Source: Cepaea nemoralis
Lineage: Eukaryota > Mollusca > Gastropoda > Stylommatophora > Helicidae
Direction: 5' to 3'
Assembly: GCA_014155875.1 (NCBI GenBank)
Contig: JACEFZ010004174.1
Location: forward strand, 185,001-249,000
Length of the DNA: 64,000 bases
The number at the start of each line of letters is the position of its first letter. Position 1 is the stretch's first letter. Both the position numbers and the translations under genes were made by a program. Below are positions 56,201-63,780 of the stretch, piece after piece. The notes beneath the pieces are model-generated. The model searched no databases. It was not told the origin of the DNA and saw nothing but the letters and a program-made list of their open reading frames with translations.

Positions 56201-58202
56201 GGATCAGCAAAGCAATGCTCTAACTGTCCGCCTGTAGGAGCTTCGATCCTAGACCAGTCGCCAACCAAGGCTTAGGGCCTGGTCTGCCCTGCCATGACAA
56301 TTTTATCTTTAGCTTGCATTTCCTCGCACCAGGGTAAGGCTTGTACCCTCCCAATTGCGCTCTTCCGCCCGAAGCCGTTGGCACAATGTGGGGTGTCGGG
56401 TTTGGTAAGCGCCGCCCAACGTTCGGCGCTAACAGAGACCAGGTAGTACCGTCTACTGTTATACGGTAGCTCAGTCATCCCACACATCAATGAAATATTT
56501 AACCTTAGAATCTCCTCCCCCCACACATCAATGTAATATTTAACCTTAGAATCTCCTCCCCCCACACATCAATGTAATATTTACCACTAGAATCGTCACC
56601 ACTCACACATTAATATTTACCATCAGAATCTCCTACCTCTCACATCAATGTAATATTTACTACTAAAATCTCCTTCACTCACACATCAATATTCGCCATT
56701 AGAATTTCCAACCCATCAATATAATATTTATCACTAGAATCTCCTTTCCCCACATTTCAATACAATATTTACCACTAGAATCTCCTTCCCCCACACATTA
56801 TGGACTTGTCGGTAGATGAAGTCCAAGATGAGAATCTCACTCCAACAATTGTGAAGTAGCTTCATCTGGTCATCAACCTGAGAGAAATGTAAGCCACACG
56901 TTATTTGTGCTTTTAGTGCTGACACTTATAATAAGACTATAACTTTTTGTGAAAAGTCTGAAACATGTCTGTTGTCAGACTGTCAACATTTCCAGAAGCA
57001 ACAAGAAATTGTGTATATGTGGTATAAATTATACTGTCAGCATTTCCCGAGGTAACTAATACTGTGTAAATGTGGTATAAATTATACTGTCAGCATTTCC
57101 CGAGGTAACTAGTACTTGTATAAATGTGGTATAAATTATACAGTCAGCATTTCCCGAGGTAACTAGTACTTGTATAAATGTGGTATAAATTATACAGTCA
57201 GCATTTCCCTGGCAACTAGTAACTGTGTGCATGTGATATAAATTATACTGTCTACATTTTCTGAAGCAACTAGTAACTGTGTACGTGTGGTATAAATACT
57301 TGTATACTGTCCACATTTTCTAATTGTGTATATGTGATATAAATTATACTGTCAACATTTCCTGAGGCAACTAGTACTTGTATAAATTATACTGTCAACA
57401 TTCCTGAGGCAACTAGTACTTGTATAAATTATACTGTCAGCATTTCCCGAGGCAACTAGTAATTGTATACATGCGGTATAAATTATACTGTCTACATTTT
57501 CTGAAGCAACTAGTTTAGTTTAGTTTAGTCGATGGATCAACATCATGACACACGGGTGTAATCCATAAGTGCTCCGTTCTACTCCTAACTCAAGCCTGAG
57601 TCCGGAGAATCTCAGCTCAGTGCACGAACTCCATAGCCTTGGCGAGAATCTTTAAATACTTTGGGTAGATATTTAACTAGAAATTTTGCCCGGACAGCGC
57701 CGCTAGGCTACACTTATTTTATTTCCAACCGCCAAGGAATTTTTGTATGTGTGCAAACATACACACGGGCGTCCAATCCCACTACTCAGAGATCAGGGGA
57801 AATTTTGTTACTTGAAGTCCACGTGAAAAAATCATACCTAGAGACCACTCAGCCCCCCTACCATCTGAAGCAACTAGTAACTGTGTACATGTGGTATAAA
57901 TACTTGTGTACTGACGATATTTTCTTATGCATTTAGTAATTGTGTACATGTAGTATAAATTATACTGTCAGCATTTTCTGAAGCAACTAGTAGCTGTGTA
58001 CATGTGATACTAACAACATGGGGCAAGTATCCACACTCACCCGAATTTCCTTGAAGAATGAGGAGTTACGCGCCCACTCTACCATCAGGAACAACAACTG
58101 GTCAACCATCCGACACAACACAGGGAGAAACCTTTCCATAGAGGAACTGAAGTCACTATGTGAAAGCTCATTCTGAATAAATGTCAGCATCTTCTGCTTC
58201 AC
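40951..58202 (-). CDS. ftz-f1: NR5-type nuclear receptor (FTZ-F1/SF-1/LRH-1 family), ligand-binding domain exons
   Basis: Four minus-strand exons (58202-58041, 56877-56773, 44092-43939, 41201-40951) join in frame into about 223 residues of a nuclear-receptor ligand-binding domain. Signature pieces are [20 protein letters not shown] (helix 3), [20 protein letters not shown] (helices 4-5), [47 protein letters not shown] and the AF-2 helix [10 protein letters not shown]. These follow NR5A receptors residue by residue in order and spacing; the intron phases 0, 0, 1 all match. NR5 receptors are nuclear and bind extended half-sites, commonly as monomers; the DNA-binding domain is outside the window. 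FTZ-F1 (NR5A) fits best, but HR39 (NR5B) is not excluded. Confidence 0.92.
41262..41455. repeat. 94-bp tandem duplication
   Basis: The block starting tacagggatatcaattc occurs at 41262 and 41356, nearly identical. It lies in the NR5 intron, 60 bp from the last exon. Confidence 0.95.
41455..41548 (-). mobile_element. LINE II 3' fragment
   Basis: The minus strand resembles the last ~90 bp of LINE II coding sequence ([10 protein letters not shown] on the shadow frame), abutting a LINE I fragment of opposite orientation. Confidence 0.6.
41553..42191 (+). mobile_element. LINE I 3' fragment (RNase H end), NR5 intron
   Basis: Matches 20178-20900 of [63 protein letters not shown]. The catalytic-region His of WIPSHCG is Gln here. 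The tail continues after the 383-bp insertion at 42575-42618 (acatatttcaagcaaacgaa then GAAGAA). Confidence 0.88.
42192..42574. mobile_element. Mosaic insertion in the LINE I tail, 12-bp TSD
   Basis: Flanked by ATTACAGTTATA on both sides (42180-42191 and 42575-42586). It starts tggttgtttcgggatttg and ends with tcataccagaatacgattag through caatacttaa, i.e. parts of both arms of the palindrome at 14847-15052. In between is the tRNA-like block also present at 15235-15300. Confidence 0.75.
42660..43035 (-). mobile_element. Degenerate LINE II fragment
   Basis: The minus strand encodes [20 protein letters not shown] and [13 protein letters not shown], a diverged version of the LINE II tail (GGVLMHDKADVVAALWERMY). 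A short segment (catctttgtgagtc-like) is present twice at its upstream end. Confidence 0.7.
43335..43565. repeat. ~22-bp minisatellite
   Basis: About ten copies of gtggggtgtgtaaccggtga and one-base variants. Confidence 0.95.
43598..43822 (+). repeat. SINE family A, copy
   Basis: Contains aaaacacagctgcgagagat, gcaatggcaaacttctgaac, gtaaacttgccaaggaatca and tcctgtaaaggatatgcaac. It lies about 115 bp from NR5 LBD exon 3. Confidence 0.85.
43939..44092 (-). CDS. ftz-f1: NR5 LBD exon 3
   Basis: The acceptor atgtttctgtcag lies inside the terminal unit of the 52-bp minisatellite. 51 codons plus one base: [20 protein letters not shown], then [20 protein letters not shown] and LLNP. The donor CCCAG|gtgaga is good. 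The split codon G+AT gives the Asp of NPDVSCLEN, where NR5A proteins also have Asp. Confidence 0.9.
47694..48131 (-). mobile_element. LINE II 3' fragment in the 52-bp array, copy 1
   Basis: 438 bp. The minus strand matches the LINE II C-terminus ([48 protein letters not shown]) with tail AATC repeats. The array sequence tggctgacag on both sides (47684-47693, 48132-48141) is the target-site duplication. Confidence 0.9.
50569..51006 (-). mobile_element. LINE II 3' fragment in the 52-bp array, copy 2
   Basis: Same 438-bp insertion with the same junctions as 47694-48131. I noticed a single substitution between them (cctgcctgtc versus cctgcccgtc), so this is a duplicate of the array segment, not a second insertion. 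Confidence 0.92.
51246..51835. other. NR5 intron, no gene recognised
   Basis: AT-rich to about 51530, then moderately GC-rich sequence that leads into repeat D. A 101-codon minus-strand frame (51439-51744) shows no known motif. Confidence 0.4.
51838..51970 (+). repeat. Dispersed repeat D, copy 2
   Basis: Contains agaaatccagaaaataaacc, tcggaagatgctggttcaag and cactacaatggatgctg, ending in GAAGAA, like 33828-33945. Confidence 0.7.
52080..52308 (+). repeat. SINE family A, copy
   Basis: Contains tgcaatggcaaactactgag, cttgccaagaaatcaacaac and tcctgtaaaaggataagc followed by an A run. Confidence 0.85.
52335..52525. repeat. 40-bp minisatellite, left part
   Basis: About five units containing cccacacatcaatgtaatat then ttaccactagaatctcct. 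It continues beyond LINE III at 56477; the last 12 bases are the LINE III target-site copy. Confidence 0.95.
52526..56476 (-). mobile_element. LINE III: near full-length non-LTR retrotransposon with intact ORF
   Basis: 3951 bp between identical 12-bp flanks ATCCCACACATC (52514-52525 and 56477-56488), which are also part of the 40-bp array it landed in. The minus-strand 5' UTR is about 56476-55809, followed by one long ORF and a short 3' UTR (cgtctgtcaagacggc then aaggtgccaatggagatg). A single ORF with apurinic-type endonuclease then RT, and no RNase H, is the layout of the RTE/CR1-like groups; the clade is not settled. It sits in the NR5 intron in the same orientation as the gene. Confidence 0.92.
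52593..55718 (-). CDS. LINE III endonuclease-reverse transcriptase ORF
   Basis: 1041 codons from the first in-frame ATG (55718) to the stop at 52593; no internal stop. Endonuclease motifs: [26 protein letters not shown] and DTDHSLV (residues ~35-250). RT blocks: [67 protein letters not shown] (~490-800). Then come GSETWT, the [14 protein letters not shown] region and a C-terminal zinc finger ([20 protein letters not shown] then RH). The frame is open upstream to 55808 and there encodes [11 protein letters not shown], the first endonuclease motif with its catalytic-site Asn, but without an ATG, so the true start is upstream or non-AUG. Confidence 0.93.
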   Translation of the reverse strand: MCPGFSTDLTNIDDVRKTAVIDAELNRLNIDIAGLQETRLAEEGSLRENNYTFFWKGRGQAEKRQHGVGFAVKNSLLGMIEIPAGGNERLLSLRLATSFGFATIITAYAPTLDSSDDVKDLFYEELDSVIKAVPKSDYIYMLGDFNARVGKDSSSWPVCLGKYNIGRMNENGQRLLEHCTSNDLCITNSFFKTKEMHKVTWKHPRSGHWHQLDFIITRRQHLNHISLTRSYHSADCDTDHSLVVARVRLRPKRIYTAKHKSRNRINIINTHDPEKCFQFQQQLEDAFTDTPENCTVNEKWGQIKETLYKTAVGVYGTVDHKRQDWFAANSETLQPLIDKKKKALLRNKERPTRNTLSELRQARKDVQKAARQCANDYWIKLCESIQIASDKGDIRSMYEAIKKACGPVIKRSAPLKTLTGEVITDKKQQMDRWVEHYLELYSSETKLADDALNAIEALPTLDHLDTLPTITEVKCAINELASGKAPGKDGIPIEVIRSGQDTLTIQIHQLIELCWREGQVPQDFKDSSIITLYKNKGDRSDCNNYRGISLLCIVGKVFARIVLRRLQVLGDQVYPESQCGFRQNRSTTDMIFSLRQMQEKCREQNQPLFIAFIDLTKAFDLVSREGLFKALKKIGCPPTLLSIVESFHTGMKGIIKFDGATSEEFEIKSGVKQGCVLAPTLFGIYFSLLLKYAFRDQDGGIYIHSRSDGGLYNAQRLKAKTKIRRVLIRELLFADDAAVTTHSEEELQCLLSAFSNACSEFGLTISKKKTQIMSQGAHEVPSIFIDDAELEIVDHFTYLGSVVNSKLSLDQEINIRIGKAATTMNRLRKRVWENRKLTAKTKVLVYQACVLSTLLYGSETWTTYSHQENNLNSFHMRCLRRILGIKWQDKITNTEVLERSGCVTVYSMLSLRRLRWIGHLRRMDDGRIPKDIFFGELQMGKRSQGRPLLRYKDVCKRDMIDTGIDNAHWEQVAAERVAWRANIRNGIKSKEKIIAEKSHTKRLRRKMVHDGGNDHVFTCTHCERTFTAQIGLISHTRYRHS
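56477..56800. repeat. 40-bp minisatellite, right part, abutting NR5 exon 2
   Basis: About eight units, more diverged towards the exon. Read on the minus strand each carries an exon-end-like gtgtgggggaaggagattct then agtg and a gtaaat donor-like site. The last unit is the actual end of LBD exon 2. Confidence 0.95.
56773..56877 (-). CDS. ftz-f1: NR5 LBD exon 2 (helices 4-5)
   Basis: The acceptor is tacatttctctcag. 35 codons: [36 protein letters not shown] chose the donor GTG|gtaaat at 56772 because it keeps the expected length to the next exon and the GKE/LV residues seen in family members. An earlier donor at 56796 (AAT|gtgtgg) is weaker. The last ~24 bases of the exon and its donor are the first unit of a 40-bp minisatellite. 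Confidence 0.85.
56955..57513. repeat. ~57-bp minisatellite in NR5 intron
   Basis: Units contain tataaattatactgtcagca, tttcccgaggtaactagtac and tgtataaatgtgg. It resumes at 57865-58000 after a SINE C insertion. Confidence 0.92.
57514..57863 (-). repeat. SINE family C, copy 2, with target-site duplication
   Basis: Matches 22977-23390 (tcgatggatcaacatcatga, gacagcgccgctaggctaca, gagaccactcagccc) but lacks most of the tRNA-like head. The array sequence tctgaagcaactag flanks both ends (57500-57513 and 57864-57877). Confidence 0.88.
58041..58202 (-). CDS. ftz-f1: NR5 LBD exon 1 (helix 3 region)
   Basis: The acceptor ttctgtccaacag and the donor ATTCGG|gtgagt are both strong. 54 codons in phase 0, from [18 protein letters not shown] to [19 protein letters not shown] joins directly to VDDQMKLL of the next exon, as in NR5A proteins. 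Confidence 0.9.
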
Positions 58203-58590
58203 CTGTTGGACAGAATATAAAATCAAGAAACATCGTCATTGTATTCAGGACCTGGGAAGGTAACACAGCCAATAAATACCTGAAGAAGTTGGATGTGTTG
58301 GCCGACCGGTGTAAATATCGCAGCTCTGCTGTAAACAGGCACAATACAATTATGTCTAAAACAAAATTCCGGATGAACTCAGACAAAGAATAAGAAGTAT
58401 TCAGGACAATCCAGCAGCTGCTCTGTCTCATCCTTCCGTAGCCAGCGAAGATCTCCCATGCTGATAGTACCAGTGGCAGGCCGACTGAACATCCACTTGC
58501 ATTTTAGACTCTCTGCTAAACCCCTGCTGGACTAACCCCCTCGAGGTGTGCGTCCTTCCACTCACCCACAGAGAGCCTTCGCCATCAGCC
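58203..58590. other. NR5 intron; LINE II-like remnant at 58435-58560
   Basis: No further NR5 exon is visible upstream of 58202. 58435-58560 weakly resembles the minus-strand LINE II tail (ccagcgaagatctcccatgc). Confidence 0.5.
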
Positions 58591-58710
58591 ACTTACACAA
58601 TCACCAGAGTCGTGGATCAGCTGTGTGTTGTGACTAACAATCCACTGTATTGCTATACTGGGCACCAGGGTGGGGGGAAATCCTTAATACCAACCTCACT
58701 TTGATTGACA
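58568..58710 (-). mobile_element. RTE-like LINE 3' remnant, left inverted arm
   Basis: Shares cacaatcaccagagtcgtgg with 1.5 and 17.0 kb. 58592-58710 is the inverted counterpart of 59585-59721. Confidence 0.65.
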
Positions 58711-58734
58711 GATAAAACTACAATGGACAAGGAA

Positions 58735-59354
58735 ATATATGTTAATGAGGAAAGATTGGAGGTGGTGGAAAATTTTTGAATATCTTGAGTCATTGATTAC
58801 CAACAAAGGTGACACAATGAAAGAAATTAAATGACGACTATCAATTGCTCTTCAAAGACTAAAAATACTGAATAAATTATGGAGTCGGACAGATAGAACT
58901 ACAAAAATTAGATTTTTAAGAGCAAGCATCTTTCCCATTGCAACATATGCCTGTGAGATCTGGACACTTACTAAACAAGCTGAACAGCGCATAAATGCTT
59001 TTGAATATAAATGTTATAGACGGGTTCTAAGAATATCTTGGGTAAAGAAAAGAACAAATGCATTCATACCTCAAGAGCTGAATACTGAAGACGGGTGGCT
59101 ATTAAAGACGATAAAACAAAGAAAATTGATATATTTTGGTCACTTGAAACGTCATGAGTCTGGAGAGAACAATAATGGAGGGGTATATGCCTGGGAAGAG
59201 AGGAAGAGGAAGGCCAAAGAGAAGATGGATGCAGGATGTGGCGGATGATCTCCAGATGGGTGTATCAGACGCTGGACATCTTGCTTGTGATCGAGAAGTT
59301 TTCCGGAAGGTTGTTATGGGAGCGAGGTTCTGCAAAGGACATGCTACTGAATGA
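58735..59354 (+). mobile_element. LINE reverse transcriptase C-terminal fragment
   Basis: Plus strand: LQRLKILNKLWSRTDRTTKI, YACEIWTLTKQAEQRINAFE and ISWVKKRTN. After a frameshift near 59150: LERTIMEGYMPGKRGRGRPK, RRWMQDVADDLQ, and a stop. The tail is AATG repeats. The family differs from LINE I-III. Confidence 0.82.
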
Positions 59355-59363
59355 ATGAATAAA

Positions 59364-59597
59364 CTTTGATTGACACAGTGTCCTTGTCAGGGCTCAGGTG
59401 ACCTGGACATCTGTCAGTGCTGTTGCAGCTCAGTATTCAACCAAACTAAACTAAACTAAACCAACCAACAGGCAACAGATGAGTACACGAGTCACTAAGC
59501 CAGGGACAGGTGGAGAAGATTGGGCAAGGAGATGGCAAATGTTTCGTGTGATGTCCAGGTCACATGAGCCCTGACAAGGACCCTGTGTCAATCAAAG
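59364..59597. repeat. Inverted-repeat element with 48-bp arms
   Basis: The arms 59364-59411 (ctttgattgacacagtgtcc ... ggtgacctggacatc) and 59550-59597 are near-perfect inverted copies around ~138 bp. Confidence 0.8.
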
Positions 59598-59599
59598 TG

Positions 59600-59780
59600 G
59601 GGTTGGTATTCAAGGCTTCTCCCTCTCCCCCCCCCCCCCCCCCCCCCAGTTGTCCAGTATGGCAATACAGTGGAATGCCAGTCATGGCACAGATGATCCA
59701 CCACTCTGGTGATTGTGTAAGATTGTGAGACATGGCCATTCACGCTTATTGGCATGGCACATGATGATGAAGCCATGGCG
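59600..59780 (+). mobile_element. RTE-like LINE 3' remnant, right inverted arm
   Basis: Plus-strand orientation, ending ggcacatgatgatgaa, the ATG-repeat tail of this family. A run of about 20 C lies at 59630-59647. Confidence 0.7.
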
Positions 59781-59828
59781 GTGTGTTAACAGAGTCCTTC
59801 AGCTCTGTACTCTCATCTTTTAGCTTTT

Positions 59829-60986
59829 ATGTGGAAAGGGGAGGCGTTTCTCCAGAGATGTTTAGAGCAGACCAATCATGATGATGTGGACACCAGGGAT
59901 GCAGTTAGAGAGGAGTTATCTGGCACCATAAAGAATATGCCTTATGAAGACATCATAAAGGTTGAAGATGTTAAACATATTTTGAAAAAGGCAAAAGAGA
60001 CAGCACCAGGGCCTGATGGGGTCAGGTATGGCCACATGAAGGCTTTGAGCGATGTAGACCTGAAGGAGATGACCGACTGCTTTAACCAGAGCATTAGGAC
60101 AGCATCAGTACCGCAGGATTGGGTACACAGTTATCTCATCCCTCTCCCAAAACCATTCAAGGATCATTCAAAGCTTAGCGGCTTTAGGATCATCACCCTT
60201 CAAAATACATTTGGGAAGGTTTTAGAGAAGATAGTCGCTGTCAAGCTGCAAGAGTTTTTGGAAAGGGGGAAGCTTCTTCCAAGAGGCCTGGGGAGCTACA
60301 GGCCAGGAAAAGATACCTGGTCAAATGCAGCCACTTTTGCCTTTGACGTTTATGAGGGGTTCCAGAGTAGACAGGAAACGATGGCGGCAGCGCTTGATCT
60401 CGAGGATGCGTACAATAGAGTTCGATATGATATTTTGATGACCGCACTGATGGAGAAGGGGGTCAATCCCTGGTTGGTGAACTGGATAGCGGCCGTCCTG
60501 CATTCTCGTCGGATTGCTCTCCGTCTGGGTGCATGGACCTCAGAGCCACATATTTTAACCCCAGGACTGCCACAGAGGTCCGCAATCTCACCGGTGCTCT
60601 TTAACGTGTATACGAGCAAAATTGCAAACCTAGAAGCACCAGGGGTTGGAAGGATACTAACATTTGCAGATGATATTCTTGCATATAGGCAGGGGAGAGA
60701 TAGGGAGCAAATAGCTCAGGAGCTACAGGCGACAGTAGACAAAGTGATTGACTGGTGCACTGAAATGGATGCTGTCATCTACCCGGAAAAGGTAGCTGTT
60801 TTGTGGTGCTCTCTGGACAACAGGATTGTGAGAGCTGATGTTCCAAGCCTCATGATAAATGGTGGAAGAGTCAACAGAGAGAACAAACTGAAGTATCTGG
60901 GAATCACATTTGACAGGAGTCTGTCCTTCAAGGACCATGTGGAGACGGTTGTGACAAGATCTCGAAAAGGGACTCAACGCACTTAA
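59829..60986 (+). pseudogene. LINE II reverse transcriptase frame
   Basis: 385 codons. RT blocks: ETAPGPDGVRYGHMKAL, LIPLPKPFKDHSKLSGFRII, ALDLEDAYNRV (catalytic Asp), GLPQRSAISPVLFNVY and LTFADDILAY (second catalytic pair), then LKYLGITFDRSLSF. The usual Gly of GLPQG is Arg. The frame is lost in a GGG/AAAA run at about 60965, one base out of register. Confidence 0.9.
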
Positions 60987-60990
60987 AACT

Positions 60991-62185
60991 ATGGCTGCAA
61001 TGGACATAGAGCAGAGAATGCTTTTCAGACTATACCAGCACTTGATCCTCTCAGTGATTGATTATGGACTAGGACTGCTCACTGTCTCAAAGAGTCAGCT
61101 GGTGAGATTGGAGCGCATACAGAACGAGGCTATGCGGGTCATTCTGGGATGCACCAGAGACACCCCAGTGGTGTGTATGCGGTACATCCTTGGTTTGCCG
61201 ACTGTTGCTGGTAGGCTCAAGGTGATGCAGGCGAAGGCATACCTCAGAGTAGCTGCTGACATAGATCACCCGTTGCATGAGGCGCTGGACGCAGTTCAGG
61301 GCCAGCGACTGATAAGAGGGAAATCATGGATGGCTCAGGCGGAGGATACGATCAGACAGGTGTGCATCTTGGAGAACATTAGGCGAGGAGAGGAGTGGGT
61401 CAGAGTGCCAGCGGAGCAGTTAGACTTGTGCAGAGTTATAATCACATTGAGCCGGGAGTGCAGGGAGTGGCCAGCAGGGGCCACGGAAGTGGAAATCCAG
61501 CAACTAATTCAGGATAATGCTCGCCCGGGTGATGTGATTATCTACACAGATGGTTCGGTGTTGAGAGGTAGTAGAAGTGCCTGGGGGTTCTTGGCAAAGG
61601 CTAATGGTCGACGTTTGGTGCAGGAGAGCCTGGCATATGATACCACAACATCTAGCTTAAGAATGGAGGTGGAGGCAGTCAGTGCAGCTTTCCGCTGGAT
61701 GGAGAATACGATACACACACACATCAGTGTGTGTAACTGACTCAGAAAGCATGCTGAGTAGGGTGAGGACAGGCAAGCTTCGTGCAGAGTGGCTTGCTTC
61801 GCTTCGGAAGTCACGGGTGGCAAGCATCGTCTGGATCTTTTCTCCGGGGCATGCTGGTGTGCTGGGGAATGAACAGGCAGACAGATTGGCTGGCTCTGCA
61901 AAACTTGGTGGAGTATTGATGCATGATAAGGCAGACGTGGTTGCGGCCTTGTGGGAGCGCATGTACACCTCGGAGGAGCAAATGGATCACCATGGTCTGG
62001 CAAGAATGAGACAGCGAGGAGTGACGAGGGGATCTGACCAATGCTCGACACTTAGAGGAAAGGCGAGACGCACATATAATCAGATTGCTACTGGTACTAT
62101 TGGGATTGGAACTCTTCGCTGGCTTCTGAGGATGGGGACAGAGTGCTTATGGGAATGCCCCGAATGCTGTGATGTCGGTTCCTAA
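60991..62185 (+). pseudogene. LINE II RNase H and C-terminus
   Basis: LYQHLILSVIDYGLGLLTVS through RNase H: IIYTDGSVLRG, RMEVEAVSAAF. A slip in a CA run near 61715 shifts the frame, after which VTDSESM, FSPGHAGVLGNEQADRLAG and the C-terminal [20 protein letters not shown] and [11 protein letters not shown] follow to the stop at 62185. All RNase H acidic motifs are present. Confidence 0.88.
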
Positions 62186-62213
62186 ATCAATCAATCAATC
62201 AATCATGTGGAAA

Positions 62214-62570
62214 TCATCATCATCAAGTGCCATGCCAGCTGTCGCAGGCGTTCATGTCTCTCCACATATCTTGGTCTTTGGTGTTCTGGATCAACTCTGC
62301 TGCTGATATTCCTTCATGCTACCGTCTCAGTCCATCCAGCATAATTTCTCTTGGTCTGCCTATGCTTCTCTTCCCCTTGATCTTTGTCACAATGTTCTCC
62401 AATGCCTCACTTCTCATCACATGACACAAGAAATATGTGTGTCACTTTCTTATAGTTGTATATAATGTTCTAGTTTCATTAGCCTCTTTCAGGCAGTCAT
62501 CGCTAGTTACTCTGGAAATCCAAGGAATTTGCAACATTTGTCTCAGGAACCACATCTCTGTGAAACAGCT
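62214..62570 (-). mobile_element. 3' fragment of an RTE-like LINE
   Basis: Same family as 7625-8150 and 33430-33650 (catcatcatcaagtgccatg, cttggtctgcctatgcttct, gttctccaatgcctcacttc). It abuts the 3' end of LINE II. Confidence 0.78.
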
Positions 62571-62602
62571 CTTAATATACTGAAATAAAGCAAATACTGC
62601 CC

Positions 62603-63593
62603 TTGAGGTGTGAAGTCTTAGGCCTTCAGATACCCTAAGCCATGATATATGAGGTGTGAAGTCTTAGGCCTTCAGATACCCTAAGCCATGATATATGAGG
62701 TGTGAAGTCTTAGGCCTTCAGATACTCTAAGCCATGATATATGAGGTGTGAAGTCTTAGGCCTTCAGATACTCTAAGCCATGATATACAAAGTCTTAGGC
62801 CTTCAGATACTCTAAGCCATGATATACAAAGTCTTAAGCCTTCAGATACCCTAAGCCATGATATATGAGGTGTGAAGTCTTAGGCCTTCAGATACCCTAA
62901 GCCATGATATATGAGGTGTGAAGTCTTAGGCCTTCAGATACTCTAAGCCATGATATATGAGGTGTGAAGTCTTAGGCCTTCAGATACTCTAAGCCATGAT
63001 ATATGAGGTGTGAAGTCTTAGGCCTTCAGATACTCTAAGCCATGATATATGAGGTGTGAAGTCTTAGGCCTTCAGATACTCTAAGCCATGATATACAAAG
63101 TCTTAGGCCTTCAGATACTCTAAGCCATGATATACAAAGTCTTAAGCCTTCAGATACCCTAAGCCATGATATATGAGGTGTGAAGTCTTAGGCCTTCAGA
63201 TACTCTAAGCCATGATATATGAGGTGTGAAGTCTTAGGCCTTCAGATACTCTAAGCCATGATATATGAGGTGTGAAGTCTTAGGCCTTCAGATACTCTAA
63301 GCCATGATATATGAGGTGTGAAGTCTTAGGCCTTCAGATACTCTAAGCCATGATATATGAGGTGTGAAGTCTTAGGCCTTCAGATACTCTAAGCCATGAT
63401 ATATGAGGTGTGAAGTCTTAGGCCTTCAGATACTCTAAGCCATGATATATGAGGTGTGAAGTCTTAAGCCTTCAGATACCCTAAGCCATGATATATGAAG
63501 TGTGAAGTCTTAAGCCTTCAGATACTCTAAGCCATGATATATGAGGTGTGAAGTCTTAGGCCTTCAGATACTCTAAGCCATGATATATGAAGT
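62603..63593. repeat. 46-bp minisatellite with higher-order structure
   Basis: About 22 units containing gaggtgtgaagtcttaggcc, ttcagatactctaagccatg and atatat. Pairs of shorter units starting caaagtctta occur at about 62786-62865 and 63089-63165 in the same two-variant order. Confidence 0.95.
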
Positions 63594-63598
63594 GTGGT

Positions 63599-63780
63599 GG
63601 CTAGTCCCCGCCCTCACCACCTTTCCTCCCCAGATACAATCTCTACCAATGTCTAATAGGCTAGGCCAACCCCAGAGCCGTATACCTACTGGGAAAAACA
63701 ATCCTTCCTCTGTGGGGGATTGAACCCCTGTCTCTGTGTTGGCAGGTAAGTGCACTAACCACTATGCCAAGGCAACCCCA
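63599..63780 (-). repeat. SINE family F with tRNA-like head
   Basis: Minus strand from 63779: ggggttgccttggcatagtg then gttagtgcac (box A) and caggggttcaatcccccaca (box B), with tRNA-like spacing. The body runs to about 63599, next to the minisatellite. Confidence 0.8.

Larger units (their letters stand above)
59790..62215 (+). mobile_element. LINE II: non-LTR retrotransposon with RT and RNase H, nearly intact
   Basis: 5'-truncated. Three overlapping frames read as one protein broken twice: RT (59829-60986), linker plus first part of RNase H (60991-61740), and end of RNase H plus C-terminus (about 61700-62185). The element ends with AATC repeats (62186-62202). The same 3' end, in truncated form, is scattered at 35.2, 40.1, 41.5, 42.7, 47.7 and 50.6 kb, so the family has been active. 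Confidence 0.92.

Noticed and set aside
56780..56800. NR5 exon 2 donor at AAT|gtgtgg (56796)
   Set aside because: Weak donor, and it would remove eight residues (VWGKEILV) that restore the family's spacing; gtaaat at 56772 is the better choice, though not proven.
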